Shown: positions 1 through 6,044 of the stretch, in pieces
How positions within the stretch are numbered: position 1 is the stretch's first letter
Layout of the letters: every line of letters starts with the position of its first letter
Assembly (NCBI GenBank): GCA_002402755.1
Contig: DHGK01000028.1
Location: forward strand, 1-6,183
DNA length: 6,183 nt
Source of the DNA: Planctomycetes bacterium UBA4800
GTDB lineage: Bacteria > Planctomycetota > UBA8108 > UBA8890 > UBA8898
Direction of reading: 5' to 3'
Notes under the pieces: model-generated
The model's input: only the letters and a program-made list of their open reading frames with translations
Told to the model about the DNA's origin: nothing
Database searches by the model: none
Program-made: the position numbers and the translations under genes

Positions 1-82
1 ACGCACATAAACACCGCAGCGGTGTTGTCGTACAGATCCCGGTTGTGCTGTTGCTGACGACTGTGAAGATTCACCAGTTCAT
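1..82 (-). other. Downstream flank of the glycosidase gene; possible start of a further minus-strand gene
   Basis: The stretch after the stop codon of the large hydrolase is too short to identify. On the minus strand one frame stays open from a TTG at 86-84, or a GTG at 74-72, to the window edge, reading LNELVNLHSRQQQHNRDLYD and onward. It could be the start of a downstream gene overlapping the hydrolase stop, but 28 codons without a stop is weak evidence in GC-rich DNA. A near-perfect palindrome lies at 10-26 (two 8-base arms around a single A). It has no T-run, so I do not call it a terminator. Confidence 0.15.
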
Positions 83-3000
83 TCAATGATTTCCTGACCT
101 GATCAACCGGACCGGCCCGAACAGGCCAGACTCCAAGGGCCCGCCCAATCCGACCTTCTGCGTGATGCGGGTGATGCGCTTCTCTGGAGGCAGCTTGGCG
201 TCTCCGGCAAGACGGTTTGCCCAGAGGTTCGTGATCTTGACCACAAGCTTGTTCCTGCCGGGCTGGACGAGGCCGGTGACGTCATAGCTGAACGGCGGCT
301 TCCAGCGAATGCCCAGTTCCTTGCCGTTCAGCGTGACTTCGGCGACGTTACGCAACTGGCCGAGATCAAGCTCCAGACGTCCGCCCTTCGCGAGCAGCGC
401 CGCGTCGGCTTCAAACTCTTTCAGGTAGGTGGCCGTGCCGGAAAAATACTTGATGCCGTCGTCGGGAATGGTCGTCCACGAAACGAGTTCGTCGAAAACA
501 CGCGATTCCGGCGCGCCGAGGTTCGGTGGGAACTGCACTTCCCATGAATCGGAAATCTCCTGCGCCGCGAGCACATTGGTGTGCGGCTCTGTTGCTGCCG
601 GCGCCAGCGTGGGCTTGGTGTTGCCGCCGAAGACGACGAACACCGAGCCGGCGGGCGGCAGGCGCAGTTTTAGTTTCACGCCGCCGGTGACGGGCTCGGC
701 ATCAGGAACGGCCTGAATCTCGCCGGTGTCGGCACACCAGAGTTGCGTCGGGCGCGATGCCACGCGGAACACGCAATCGGCTTCGGCGTCTTCGAGTTGC
801 GTGTTGCTGACGAAATAGATATCGGAATCCAGCGTGCGCCGGTGGATGTAATCGAGGTCGGTGGGCTTGCCAGGACTGGTGTAGGCGAAATCCGGGCCGA
901 GGCCTTGCTGCTGCAGAATCTCGCGCACGCGATTGCGGTCGGCGATGACCCGGCCCTTGCCATAGCGGCGATCCAGATTTCTTCCGACTTCGCCCGTGCC
1001 CCACACGCGATCGGCGATAGCCTGGATTTTCGTGTCGCGTTGTGGGTAGTCGGCCAGTGTCACATCCCGCGAAGGTTTCGGGCCGAGCAACGTCGCGCCG
1101 GACCGCACGAGCTTCTCCAATTTCTCCAGCACGGCGAGCGGCATGTCGGCGCGTTCCGGCAGAACAATGACGGAGTAATTCACGCCGTGCGGCAGCGTCA
1201 GGCGGCCGTCTTTGAAATCCAGACGATTCTGGATGACCTCTGAATCAATCACGTCGTAATCGTAGCCGACGCCCAACGGCGTGGCGGGCGCCGGATTCGG
1301 GCGCGTGCAATGGGCGCAGGTGTCGCCATCCAACCGTTTCGAATCCGGCCCGATGCGGCGCGTGGCGACCAGGTTGGGAGCGTCATCGCCGTAGTACAAG
1401 CAGACATCCGCCACCGGCAGGCCTTGTTGCAGGAGATAACAGCAGCGCGAGAAATAGGACACCATCGGCCCGGACTGTTGCCACCACGTCGAGTTGACGT
1501 TGAAATGCTCGCCCGCGTGATAATTCGGGCCGGGCACGCCGAACGCGGGCGGGGTGTGGGCAAAGGTGTGGAACGTGATGCGGTTGAGCCCGTCGCAAAA
1601 AGCCGTGTCGGCCAGCCGCTTGTATTCCAGCGGCCCGTCCTGCCAACTCCGCCAACCGGTGAAGGACTCCGCATCCACCAGCGGTTGCCCGTAGATGTGC
1701 GCCGCCGAGGCCGCCTCCTTGACCACCCAGAATGGCCTGCCGTTCCAGAATTCGCCGCGCGAGATGTTCCCCGCGCCCAACGAGCGCAGCGGATCAGTGC
1801 GCGGATAACCACCGTGGCCCGCCTCGGTGACGAGTTGGATGCCGTAGGAGTTCAGGAACTTCGCCGACGCCCGGTAGTGCCCGTCAACCCACAGATCGCT
1901 CACGGTCATGCGATAGTCGTGTTGAAAGCGCGCGGTGATGTGCGAGTCCTCAAACTCCCTGCCCTTGAGCGCGGGCAGATAGGGCAGCGGATCGTAGCCG
2001 CGGCGCGTGCGGAATTCGTCGACGAACGCGCCGGTCCAGTCCGTCTGGTCGTCGACCTCCACGCTGTCCACTTCCATATAGCGCAGCGCATCGAAGCTCG
2101 GCCGCGTCTTGAGAATTTGATCCGTGATGTAACGGAAGTGCGTATCCGCCGCGCTGGCATCGAGGTGATCAATCATCAGCCCCTTGGAATTCGGGCTGGC
2201 CACCATCAAGTTCTGTCCGGTGTTGCTCGTGATGAAGCGAGTGATCACCCAATCGCCCACCGGCACGTCCCACGTGAGCAATCCGTCGGCATTCATCTTG
2301 TCGCTGAGATTGATGACGGCGGCGGGTTCGCTGATGACTTTGTTCGTCGTCTGTTGGAACGCGAGCACGGCGATTTCTTTGAAATAGATTGGCAGGCCGT
2401 TCGTGCCTTTCGGCGCGCGCGTGGATGGGAACGGCAGCACTTGCGAAATCCGCGCCGGGCCGCTCACGGAGATTTCACTCTGGTAAAGCCCCTTCATCCC
2501 ATCCTTCGGCTCGATCCAACTGCCGCCCGCGTTCCAACTGCTCGACGCCACCATGCCGAGGTGCAGCCCAAGCCGGTCCGCTTCATCAATGACATGATTC
2601 ACCGCCTTGAGCGATTCCGGTCCGAGAAAGGCCGGGCCGGCCGGCATGGGCGCATCCGGGTTGGGGCGGATGATGCCGATGTCCCAGATTTCCGCGCCGG
2701 ACATGCCCTTGGCTTTCATCTCGCGCAACTCGCGCGTGAGTTGCGCCAGATCAACATTGCCGTTGAGCCAGCCCCAAAACGCGCCGGGCCGCGCCTCCAT
2801 CGGGGGGTCGCGGAACAACGCCAGCGTCGGCTCGCGCTCCGCCGCCGGACTCGCGTAGGCGATGACGAATTCCACCAGCTCCGCGCATTGGAAAAATCCC
2901 GGCCACATATTGTGCCCCTGGCCGGGCGGCACGCGCAGCCGCATCGAACCGCCAAGCGCACGATAACGCCGCGCCAGCTCCGCCGAGTTGTCCGCCAGCG

Positions 3001-3685
3001 GCACTAACATGTCGGCGTCGCCGTGGATGTGGAAGATCGGCACGCCCGCCTTGGCGAGCGGCGCTAGGCGATCAATGGGGTCGTGCTGCGCGAGCTGTTC
3101 GCCGAGTTGCGCGGCGGTCAGGCCGTACGCGCTGCACGCCTTGTCGAGACCGGGCCAACTGCGGAGATTGCCGACCGGATAAATGCCCGCGATGCCGCCC
3201 ACCGACTCCGGATGTTCAGCGGCCCAGTTGTAAAGCTGCAAGCCGCCGCGACTGCGCGCCAGCAACACCGGCGTGCGGCTGAACCCGCGCCGCTCCGTGA
3301 GTTCGCGATAGAGCGCCGAGAAACCCTCACGCCCCTTCGGGCTGCCGTGAGATTCGCCCACGTCCACGCCTGCGATGGCGATGCCCGCCGCGAGGAAGCG
3401 CTGGAACATCCATGTTTCTTCGACCGCGGGCAGTCTCGGCAGCGTGGGCGCATACCACACCCACGGCACAGGGCGATTGGTGTGCAGATTCTCCGGCGAT
3501 GGCAGGATGACGAACGCCGTCCGGCACTCGACCTCAAAGACTTCTCCCGGCAGTGGCAAAGTTTTTTGTGGCTTCGGCGCGTCGGCCGCGTGGACGGGAT
3601 TCAGCAGAGGGCTTGCGATCAAGGTGAGCAGGCCAATGACTGACGCCACGATCCGAGACCGACTTGCGTGCGATGTGCTGTTCAT
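83..3685 (-). CDS. Secreted GH106-type glycoside hydrolase (alpha-L-rhamnosidase-like) with N-terminal alpha/beta-hydrolase (esterase-like) domain
   Basis: This is a 1200-residue exported enzyme, probably acting on rhamnose-containing polysaccharide. Residues 1-33 form a signal peptide: basic RSR, a hydrophobic core, and a likely cut after VHA. Residues ~45-280 look like an alpha/beta-hydrolase: ARSRGG places a candidate nucleophile at Ser145 (Ala replaces the first Gly of GxSxG), HGDAD offers Asp223 or Asp225, and GQGHNMW offers His258. From ~288 the text is GH106-like: FRDPPMEARPGAFWGWLNGN is the usual opening, followed by YMEVDSVEV (535-543), VTEAGHGGYP (619-628) and DAESFTG (671-677), which carry candidate catalytic or metal-binding acids. 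Residues ~835-870 resemble the amidotransferase-like segment of these enzymes. Residues ~1045-1195 are a GH2-type sugar-binding sandwich (VTLNGKELGIRWKPPF, ITNLWANRLAGD, ESGLFGPVRL). The ATG overlaps the upstream stop as ATGA and has only a weak Shine-Dalgarno, suggesting coupled translation. The family call is firm; substrate and esterase activity are inferred. Confidence 0.9.
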   Translation of the reverse strand: MNSTSHASRSRIVASVIGLLTLIASPLLNPVHAADAPKPQKTLPLPGEVFEVECRTAFVILPSPENLHTNRPVPWVWYAPTLPRLPAVEETWMFQRFLAAGIAIAGVDVGESHGSPKGREGFSALYRELTERRGFSRTPVLLARSRGGLQLYNWAAEHPESVGGIAGIYPVGNLRSWPGLDKACSAYGLTAAQLGEQLAQHDPIDRLAPLAKAGVPIFHIHGDADMLVPLADNSAELARRYRALGGSMRLRVPPGQGHNMWPGFFQCAELVEFVIAYASPAAEREPTLALFRDPPMEARPGAFWGWLNGNVDLAQLTRELREMKAKGMSGAEIWDIGIIRPNPDAPMPAGPAFLGPESLKAVNHVIDEADRLGLHLGMVASSSWNAGGSWIEPKDGMKGLYQSEISVSGPARISQVLPFPSTRAPKGTNGLPIYFKEIAVLAFQQTTNKVISEPAAVINLSDKMNADGLLTWDVPVGDWVITRFITSNTGQNLMVASPNSKGLMIDHLDASAADTHFRYITDQILKTRPSFDALRYMEVDSVEVDDQTDWTGAFVDEFRTRRGYDPLPYLPALKGREFEDSHITARFQHDYRMTVSDLWVDGHYRASAKFLNSYGIQLVTEAGHGGYPRTDPLRSLGAGNISRGEFWNGRPFWVVKEAASAAHIYGQPLVDAESFTGWRSWQDGPLEYKRLADTAFCDGLNRITFHTFAHTPPAFGVPGPNYHAGEHFNVNSTWWQQSGPMVSYFSRCCYLLQQGLPVADVCLYYGDDAPNLVATRRIGPDSKRLDGDTCAHCTRPNPAPATPLGVGYDYDVIDSEVIQNRLDFKDGRLTLPHGVNYSVIVLPERADMPLAVLEKLEKLVRSGATLLGPKPSRDVTLADYPQRDTKIQAIADRVWGTGEVGRNLDRRYGKGRVIADRNRVREILQQQGLGPDFAYTSPGKPTDLDYIHRRTLDSDIYFVSNTQLEDAEADCVFRVASRPTQLWCADTGEIQAVPDAEPVTGGVKLKLRLPPAGSVFVVFGGNTKPTLAPAATEPHTNVLAAQEISDSWEVQFPPNLGAPESRVFDELVSWTTIPDDGIKYFSGTATYLKEFEADAALLAKGGRLELDLGQLRNVAEVTLNGKELGIRWKPPFSYDVTGLVQPGRNKLVVKITNLWANRLAGDAKLPPEKRITRITQKVGLGGPLESGLFGPVRLIRSGNH

Positions 3686-4344
3686 GCGCTTGATTCGTCT
3701 TTCGTTGTGATAATGTGAACTGGTCCGAGCAGGCCTGACTTCATCAGCGGCGGGAGCATGGCGTACACGGGCCGCGTCGGACCTTCCGGAACCCGGCCGT
3801 AGGAACTGTCGGAAGTCGGATCCGTGTGAATCCGGTCGAGATTGCTGCGCGTGAAATGACGTGACTCGGGCGGCAGCGAATCCCCGTTCAGCCGATGCGC
3901 CCGGAGATTGGCGACCCGAACCTCCAGCCCATTCGAGCCGGCGTGCGCAGCTTCGGAGATTTCGACTCGATAAGGCGGCAGCCAGACAGATAGGCCGTAA
4001 CTCCCGGTGGTGCCGTTGAAAGGGCGCAGAAATCCTAGTGCCATTTGACGATGGCGCGCTCGCTGGTTGTTGATGATGGTGAGTGGCGTGATCGTCACGT
4101 CCGGTGGCAGCCGATCAGACTTGAAGCGGCCCGGCGAGCAACCGATTGTGAAATGCCGCGCTTCCAGCACTTGTTTCACCTTGGGAATCAGCCTGGCCGC
4201 ATTCCAGCAATAGATGTGGTTCATCACGTCATCGGGGAGATGGAATCCTTCCATCACCGGCCCGCGGTGCAGGCCGCTGGCGCTCCGGCTGGACTCCACA
4301 TAGGCGATGCCGTTCGCGTTCTCATCGTTGATGATTCTACACAT
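3682..4344 (-). pseudogene. N-terminally truncated GH106-type glycosidase remnant, translationally coupled to the intact gene
   Basis: The open frame is 220 codons, far shorter than a GH106 enzyme (typically 900-1200 residues). Only the C-terminal part, from about residue 123, is recognisable: PPYRVEIS, GLEVRVANLRAHRLNGDSLP and KSGLLGPVHI match the closing beta-sandwich of this family. They parallel KPPFSYDV, KLVVKITNLWANRLAGDAKL and ESGLFGPVRL in the downstream intact gene. The usual NLWxNRL motif is changed to NLRAHRL, consistent with decay. Residues 1-~120 are not recognisable as glycosidase, and residues 4-15 (IINDENANGIAY) belong to a repeat also found at 6041-6076. No catalytic region is present, so it is unlikely to be an active enzyme. 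The stop TGA (3684-3682) overlaps the next gene's ATG. The ATG at 4344 lies upstream of the start point predicted from the nearby promoter, so an internal ATG such as Met30 may be used. Alternatively it is a short chimeric protein in its own right. Confidence 0.6.
4300..4335 (-). repeat. Direct repeat copy A, encoding IINDENANGIAY
   Basis: These 36 bases match 6041-6076 at 28 positions without gaps and in the same orientation. Read on the minus strand they encode IINDENANGIAY, against IVNDENANEMSY in the other copy. Within the shared core NDENAN, three of six codons differ only silently (AAC/AAT, GAG/GAA, GCG/GCC). That points to an ancestral coding sequence rather than a simple structural repeat. 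This copy lies at the N-terminal end of the glycosidase remnant. Confidence 0.6.
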
Positions 4345-4363
4345 CCCCCCTACCCGTGGTCAA
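4334..4363 (-). promoter_or_regulatory. Candidate sigma70-type promoter at the edge of the glycosidase remnant
   Basis: On the minus strand TTGACC (4363-4358) is followed after 18 bases by TAGAAT (4339-4334). Each hexamer matches consensus at 5 of 6 positions. Transcription would begin near 4327 and run into the remnant and then the large hydrolase gene. It would exclude the ATG at 4344, so the two calls compete. The -10 hexamer overlaps the outer edge of the NDENAN repeat. This is pattern matching only. Confidence 0.35.
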
Positions 4364-4467
4364 TCTATCGATCAGACCGTCTCCTGACGCTCCGAATGCC
4401 GAGTTGGAGGCCCGCGGCCGCCCCGCGCGGGACGCACCTTCCCCGCCGCCGCCCTCCGGTCGCCCGC

Positions 4468-4674
4468 ATGGCCGCCTCCGGGCTCCCACTGATTCGCCGC
4501 TCGCTCGAGGGCGAGCTCAGGAAGGGCAGCGCCGCCTTCCTGCTCGACGCCGTGCGCGTCGAGGATTACGCGGCCGCACTATCTGCGCTGAGCGTCGGCG
4601 CGGGCCCGCGCCAGGAGGTCGTCGACGCCGAGCCTGGGAGCCCAGGTATTACGTGGCGTGCCCAATGGCACTGA
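4468..4674 (+). pseudogene. GC-rich coding-like scrap of unknown function
   Basis: From the ATG at 4468 the frame reads MAASGLPLIRRSLEGELRKG and continues through an acidic and alanine-rich stretch (SAAFLLDAVRVEDYAAALSA) to a stop at 4672-4674. Nearly every third codon position up to about 4630 is G or C, which is typical of genuine coding sequence in a GC-rich genome. The frame also stays open upstream, so the true 5' end is unclear. After VVDAEPGSPG the text loses this bias, near a 6-base palindrome pair (4633-4638 and 4641-4646), so the 3' end may be a junction. There is no convincing ribosome binding site. I do not recognise the family. It may be a fragment of a larger gene or a small unknown protein. 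Confidence 0.3.
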
Positions 4675-4743
4675 AACGAGTTCTCGTTGCGCGTTCCGTG
4701 GCACAGGCATGACACGTCCTACGGACATGAATCCGCTCACGCT

Positions 4744-4791
4744 CCGCCTCAGGTTTACTTCCCGCGACAGCCGGGAGCGGACCTGAGGCGG
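4744..4791. repeat. Perfect 11-bp inverted repeat with nested inner stem
   Basis: CCGCCTCAGGT at 4744-4754 is the exact reverse complement of 4781-4791. Within the 26-base loop, TCCCG (4760-4764) pairs with CGGGA (4772-4776), giving a nested second stem. There is no run of T after either arm, so it is not a classical intrinsic terminator. It could be a structured RNA element, a protein-binding palindrome, or the end of a small mobile repeat. Confidence 0.55.
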
Positions 4792-4854
4792 TCTGACAAC
4801 ACCTCCATCATGATCTCAGCGGTCCACATCATCCCGCGATCGCGTCCTCATTCC

Positions 4855-4901
4855 GCGTTCCGTTCCAGAAAGACCAGGGAGACGCAGTGGGAACGGAACG
4901 C
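4855..4901. repeat. Perfect 12-bp inverted repeat
   Basis: GCGTTCCGTTCC at 4855-4866 is the exact reverse complement of 4890-4901, with a 23-base loop. Each arm carries a repeated GTTCC unit. It starts 63 bases after the previous hairpin ends and sits just before the dockerin-like remnant. No T-run follows. Function unknown. Confidence 0.55.
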
Positions 4902-4939
4902 AACTCCCGTGCCAACTTCAGTGCAACGAGGGTATCTCG

Positions 4940-5113
4940 GTGACGGCGTCCACGGGCGCGGCCGATACAAACGACGACGGGGCGCTGGATAGCTCGCACG
5001 CGGTGCGTGCGCTCGGGGCGCTCTTCCGGGGCGTGATGCTGCCGGCGCCGAACCGGGGATGCAGCGGGGATCCGACAAAAGATACGTTTGAGCCGTGCAA
5101 CTATCCCGCGAGC
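4940..5113 (+). pseudogene. Degraded C-terminal dockerin/EF-hand-like tail
   Basis: The frame beginning at GTG 4940 encodes a recognisable calcium-binding module. ADTNDDGALDSSHAVRALGA contains a DxNxDGxxD loop at residues 9-17 of the frame, followed by a helix and GALFRG. Then come CSGDPTKDTFEPCNYP with two spaced cysteines. This matches, from memory, the C-terminal pattern of many large secreted planctomycete-like proteins (DxNxDGxxDISDAxxxLxxLF then CGxDPTxDxLxCxxYPxC). Decay is visible: position 12 of the loop is His instead of the usual Asp, the final Cys is Ser, and no stop follows (the frame runs to 5221). No upstream part of the parent protein is recognisable. In its parent it would have been a cell-surface or protein-docking tail. 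It is unlikely to be made now, though I cannot exclude expression. Confidence 0.55.
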
Positions 5114-5187
5114 GAGCACGCGCGAGGAGCCTATCGCGCCGAGAGCGAGGCGATTCACGCCGGTGGTCGTCGTGCCCTCCGGGCGTG

Positions 5188-5241
5188 GTGGAGCTTCCCA
5201 AGGCCTCCGATGGGCTCCTGATCGTCACGGCGTTCGATTGA
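5188..5241 (+). pseudogene. Possible C-terminal tail of a small lost protein
   Basis: The frame ends VELPKASDGLLIVTAFD before a TGA at 5239-5241, with strong G/C bias at third positions and an alternating hydrophobic beta-strand look. A neighbouring frame just upstream (about 5151-5186) reads RFTPVVVVPSGR, which would join it after a one-base shift. Together they resemble the last two strands of a small alpha/beta protein, perhaps a toxin-like one, broken by a frameshift. The family is not recognised and the stretch is very short. Confidence 0.2.
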
Positions 5242-5266
5242 CCGCTGCGGGGCGGCCGAGTAGGAT
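5238..5266 (+). promoter_or_regulatory. Candidate sigma70-type promoter for the PIN module
   Basis: TTGACC at 5238-5243 and TAGGAT at 5261-5266 are separated by 17 bases, the optimal spacing. The hexamers match consensus at 5/6 and 4/6 positions. Transcription would start near 5273, leaving a leader of roughly 85 bases before the PIN gene. The -35 overlaps the stop codon of the preceding coding scrap. I see no clear operator palindrome. Confidence 0.35.
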
Positions 5267-5345
5267 CGTGGGTGGTGAGAGTGCTCGCGGCGTTGCCCCT
5301 GGCCGGTTCCCCTGCGGACGAGAATCGATGCGTGCGCGTGCGAAA

Positions 5346-5352
5346 GAAGGAG
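5346..5352 (+). promoter_or_regulatory. Ribosome binding site of the PIN gene
   Basis: GAAGGAG ends 4 bases before the ATG at 5357. Together with the conserved N-terminal aspartate motif, it fixes the start of the PIN-domain gene here rather than at a later codon. Confidence 0.65.
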
Positions 5353-5356
5353 CCGC

Positions 5357-5818
5357 ATGAAGTCACTTGTCGTCTGTACCGACGCGTCGGCGGTCGGCGG
5401 GTGCGAGGATTCTGAGTTCGCCGTCGACAGCCTGGCGCTGTGGGAGCGCTTCGTGGATGGCCGGCATCGCCTGCTCTTGTCGGTTCACACCCTGCGTGAG
5501 CTCGGGGGCGCACCTCAAGCCGTGAGGAAGCACATCGCTCGTGTGCCGCCGGCCCACCAGGCGATCCTGGAGGACTCGGCGGAATCCGCCGAGCTCGCCG
5601 AGGCCTATCTTGCGCGCGGCATCGTGGGACCCGGTTCACGCTCGGATGCCATTCATGTTGCGCTGGCGACCGTGGGTCGAGCCGACGTGTTGGTGAGCTG
5701 GAACTTCAGGCACATCGTCAACCTCGGCAGAATCAGGCTCTTCAACGCAGTGAACCTGGAGCGAGGATACGGCCTCCTGGAAATTCGAACGCCGAAGGAG
5801 GTGTTGGATTATGAGTGA
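5357..5818 (+). CDS. PIN-domain nuclease, VapC-like toxin candidate
   Basis: This 153-residue protein has the layout of a PIN-domain ribonuclease, a metal-dependent RNase fold found in type II toxins. LVVCTDASAVGG (4-15) carries the first acid, Asp9, in the place of the usual YLDTSVIGG. TLRELGGAP (45-53) gives Glu48, and SRSDAIHVALATV (94-106) gives Asp97. VSWNFRHIVNL (113-123) followed by RIRLFNAVNLERGY is typical of a PIN subgroup in which WNF replaces the fourth acid. Substitution of YLDTS by VCTDAS is a little unusual but keeps the Asp. It ends with LEIRTPKEVLDYE and overlaps the next gene by 8 bases, so the two are co-translated toxin first. The fold is clear; toxin activity and RNA target are inferred. 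It could also be a PIN protein without toxicity. Confidence 0.85.
   Translation: MKSLVVCTDASAVGGCEDSEFAVDSLALWERFVDGRHRLLLSVHTLRELGGAPQAVRKHIARVPPAHQAILEDSAESAELAEAYLARGIVGPGSRSDAIHVALATVGRADVLVSWNFRHIVNLGRIRLFNAVNLERGYGLLEIRTPKEVLDYE
5795..5802 (+). promoter_or_regulatory. Consensus ribosome binding site of the small partner, inside the PIN gene
   Basis: AAGGAGGT is a full anti-Shine-Dalgarno match placed 8 bases before the ATG at 5811. In the PIN frame the same bases encode the Lys-Glu-Val of TPKEVLDYE. It is stronger than the PIN gene's own site, which would favour partner synthesis over toxin synthesis. Confidence 0.75.
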
Positions 5819-6044
5819 ACCTTTTCACGCGGTTGAATTCATGCGCCGGCGGCGCGAGGAAATCGACCGTGAAGATGCCGGGCTCACCTGGGAGGAGAAG
5901 CGTTTGAAGACGCGCGAAGCCCTTCGCGGCGATCCGCTGTGGGAGCGCGTCAGAGAAGGCGTTCTTTCCGCGGGCACCGCGACGTGCCCGCCGGCAAACT
6001 CCGAGCCCGCGGGCACGGCTGCCCCTACCGAGAATTGCCGATAG
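5811..6044 (+). CDS. Small charged partner of the PIN protein, probable antitoxin with repeat-derived tail
   Basis: The frame has 77 codons. Residues 1-~52 are strongly charged and helical: FHAVEFMRRRREEIDREDAG, then LTWEEKRLKTREALRGDPLWERVREG. Short proteins of this style commonly sit directly next to this PIN subgroup, and the 8-base overlap with a consensus Shine-Dalgarno supports a functional pair. There is no obvious ribbon-helix-helix or AbrB DNA-binding domain, so autoregulation is not evident. The last ~25 residues (AGTATCPPANSEPAGTAAP and onward) are encoded by GC-rich inverted-repeat sequence. They are probably not native; the stop TAG at 6042-6044 lies within the copy B repeat. The original C-terminus was likely replaced or extended by the repeat. 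Antitoxin function is inferred from context. Confidence 0.6.
   Translation: MSEPFHAVEFMRRRREEIDREDAGLTWEEKRLKTREALRGDPLWERVREGVLSAGTATCPPANSEPAGTAAPTENCR
5970..6040. repeat. GC-rich hairpin-bearing repeat at the end of the PIN module
   Basis: GCGGGCAC (5970-5977) pairs exactly with 5984-5991 across a 6-base loop, and a perfect 10-base palindrome GCCCGCGGGC follows at 6005-6014. The block overlaps the 3' end of the small partner gene and leads directly into repeat copy B at 6041. On the plus strand it could attenuate transcription past the PIN pair, but it lacks a T-run. It looks like an intergenic palindromic repeat that has invaded the gene end. Confidence 0.45.

Larger units (their letters stand above)
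4345..5356. other. Gene-poor patchwork between the glycosidase remnant and the PIN module
   Basis: No intact gene is recognisable in this kilobase. Base composition is uneven: 49 of the 60 bases at 4441-4500 are G or C. It contains several pieces of former coding sequence (see 4468-4674, 4940-5113 and 5188-5241), two strong hairpins, and a promoter-like element near its right end. The mixture of unrelated gene tails suggests repeated insertion and deletion, or a chimeric assembly. The bases between these pieces (4364-4467, 4675-4743, 4792-4854, 4902-4939, 5114-5187) show nothing I can name. Confidence 0.6.

Noticed and set aside
1310..3007. A 565-codon plus-strand open frame antisense to the glycosidase
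   Set aside because: Its text is arginine- and valine-rich with no recognisable motif, and it lies entirely opposite a clearly recognisable enzyme. It is a by-product of GC-rich codon use.
4356..4712. A 118-codon plus-strand open frame
   Set aside because: It is dominated by Arg, Pro and Ala from GC-rich sequence. The alternative frame at 4468 has the better third-position bias.
4744..4901. Intrinsic transcription terminators
   Set aside because: Both hairpins are strong, but neither is followed on either strand by a run of T, so termination cannot be claimed.
4848..5639. A 263-codon minus-strand open frame
   Set aside because: It is arginine- and proline-rich, covers the antisense of the dockerin remnant and half of the PIN gene, and resembles no protein family.
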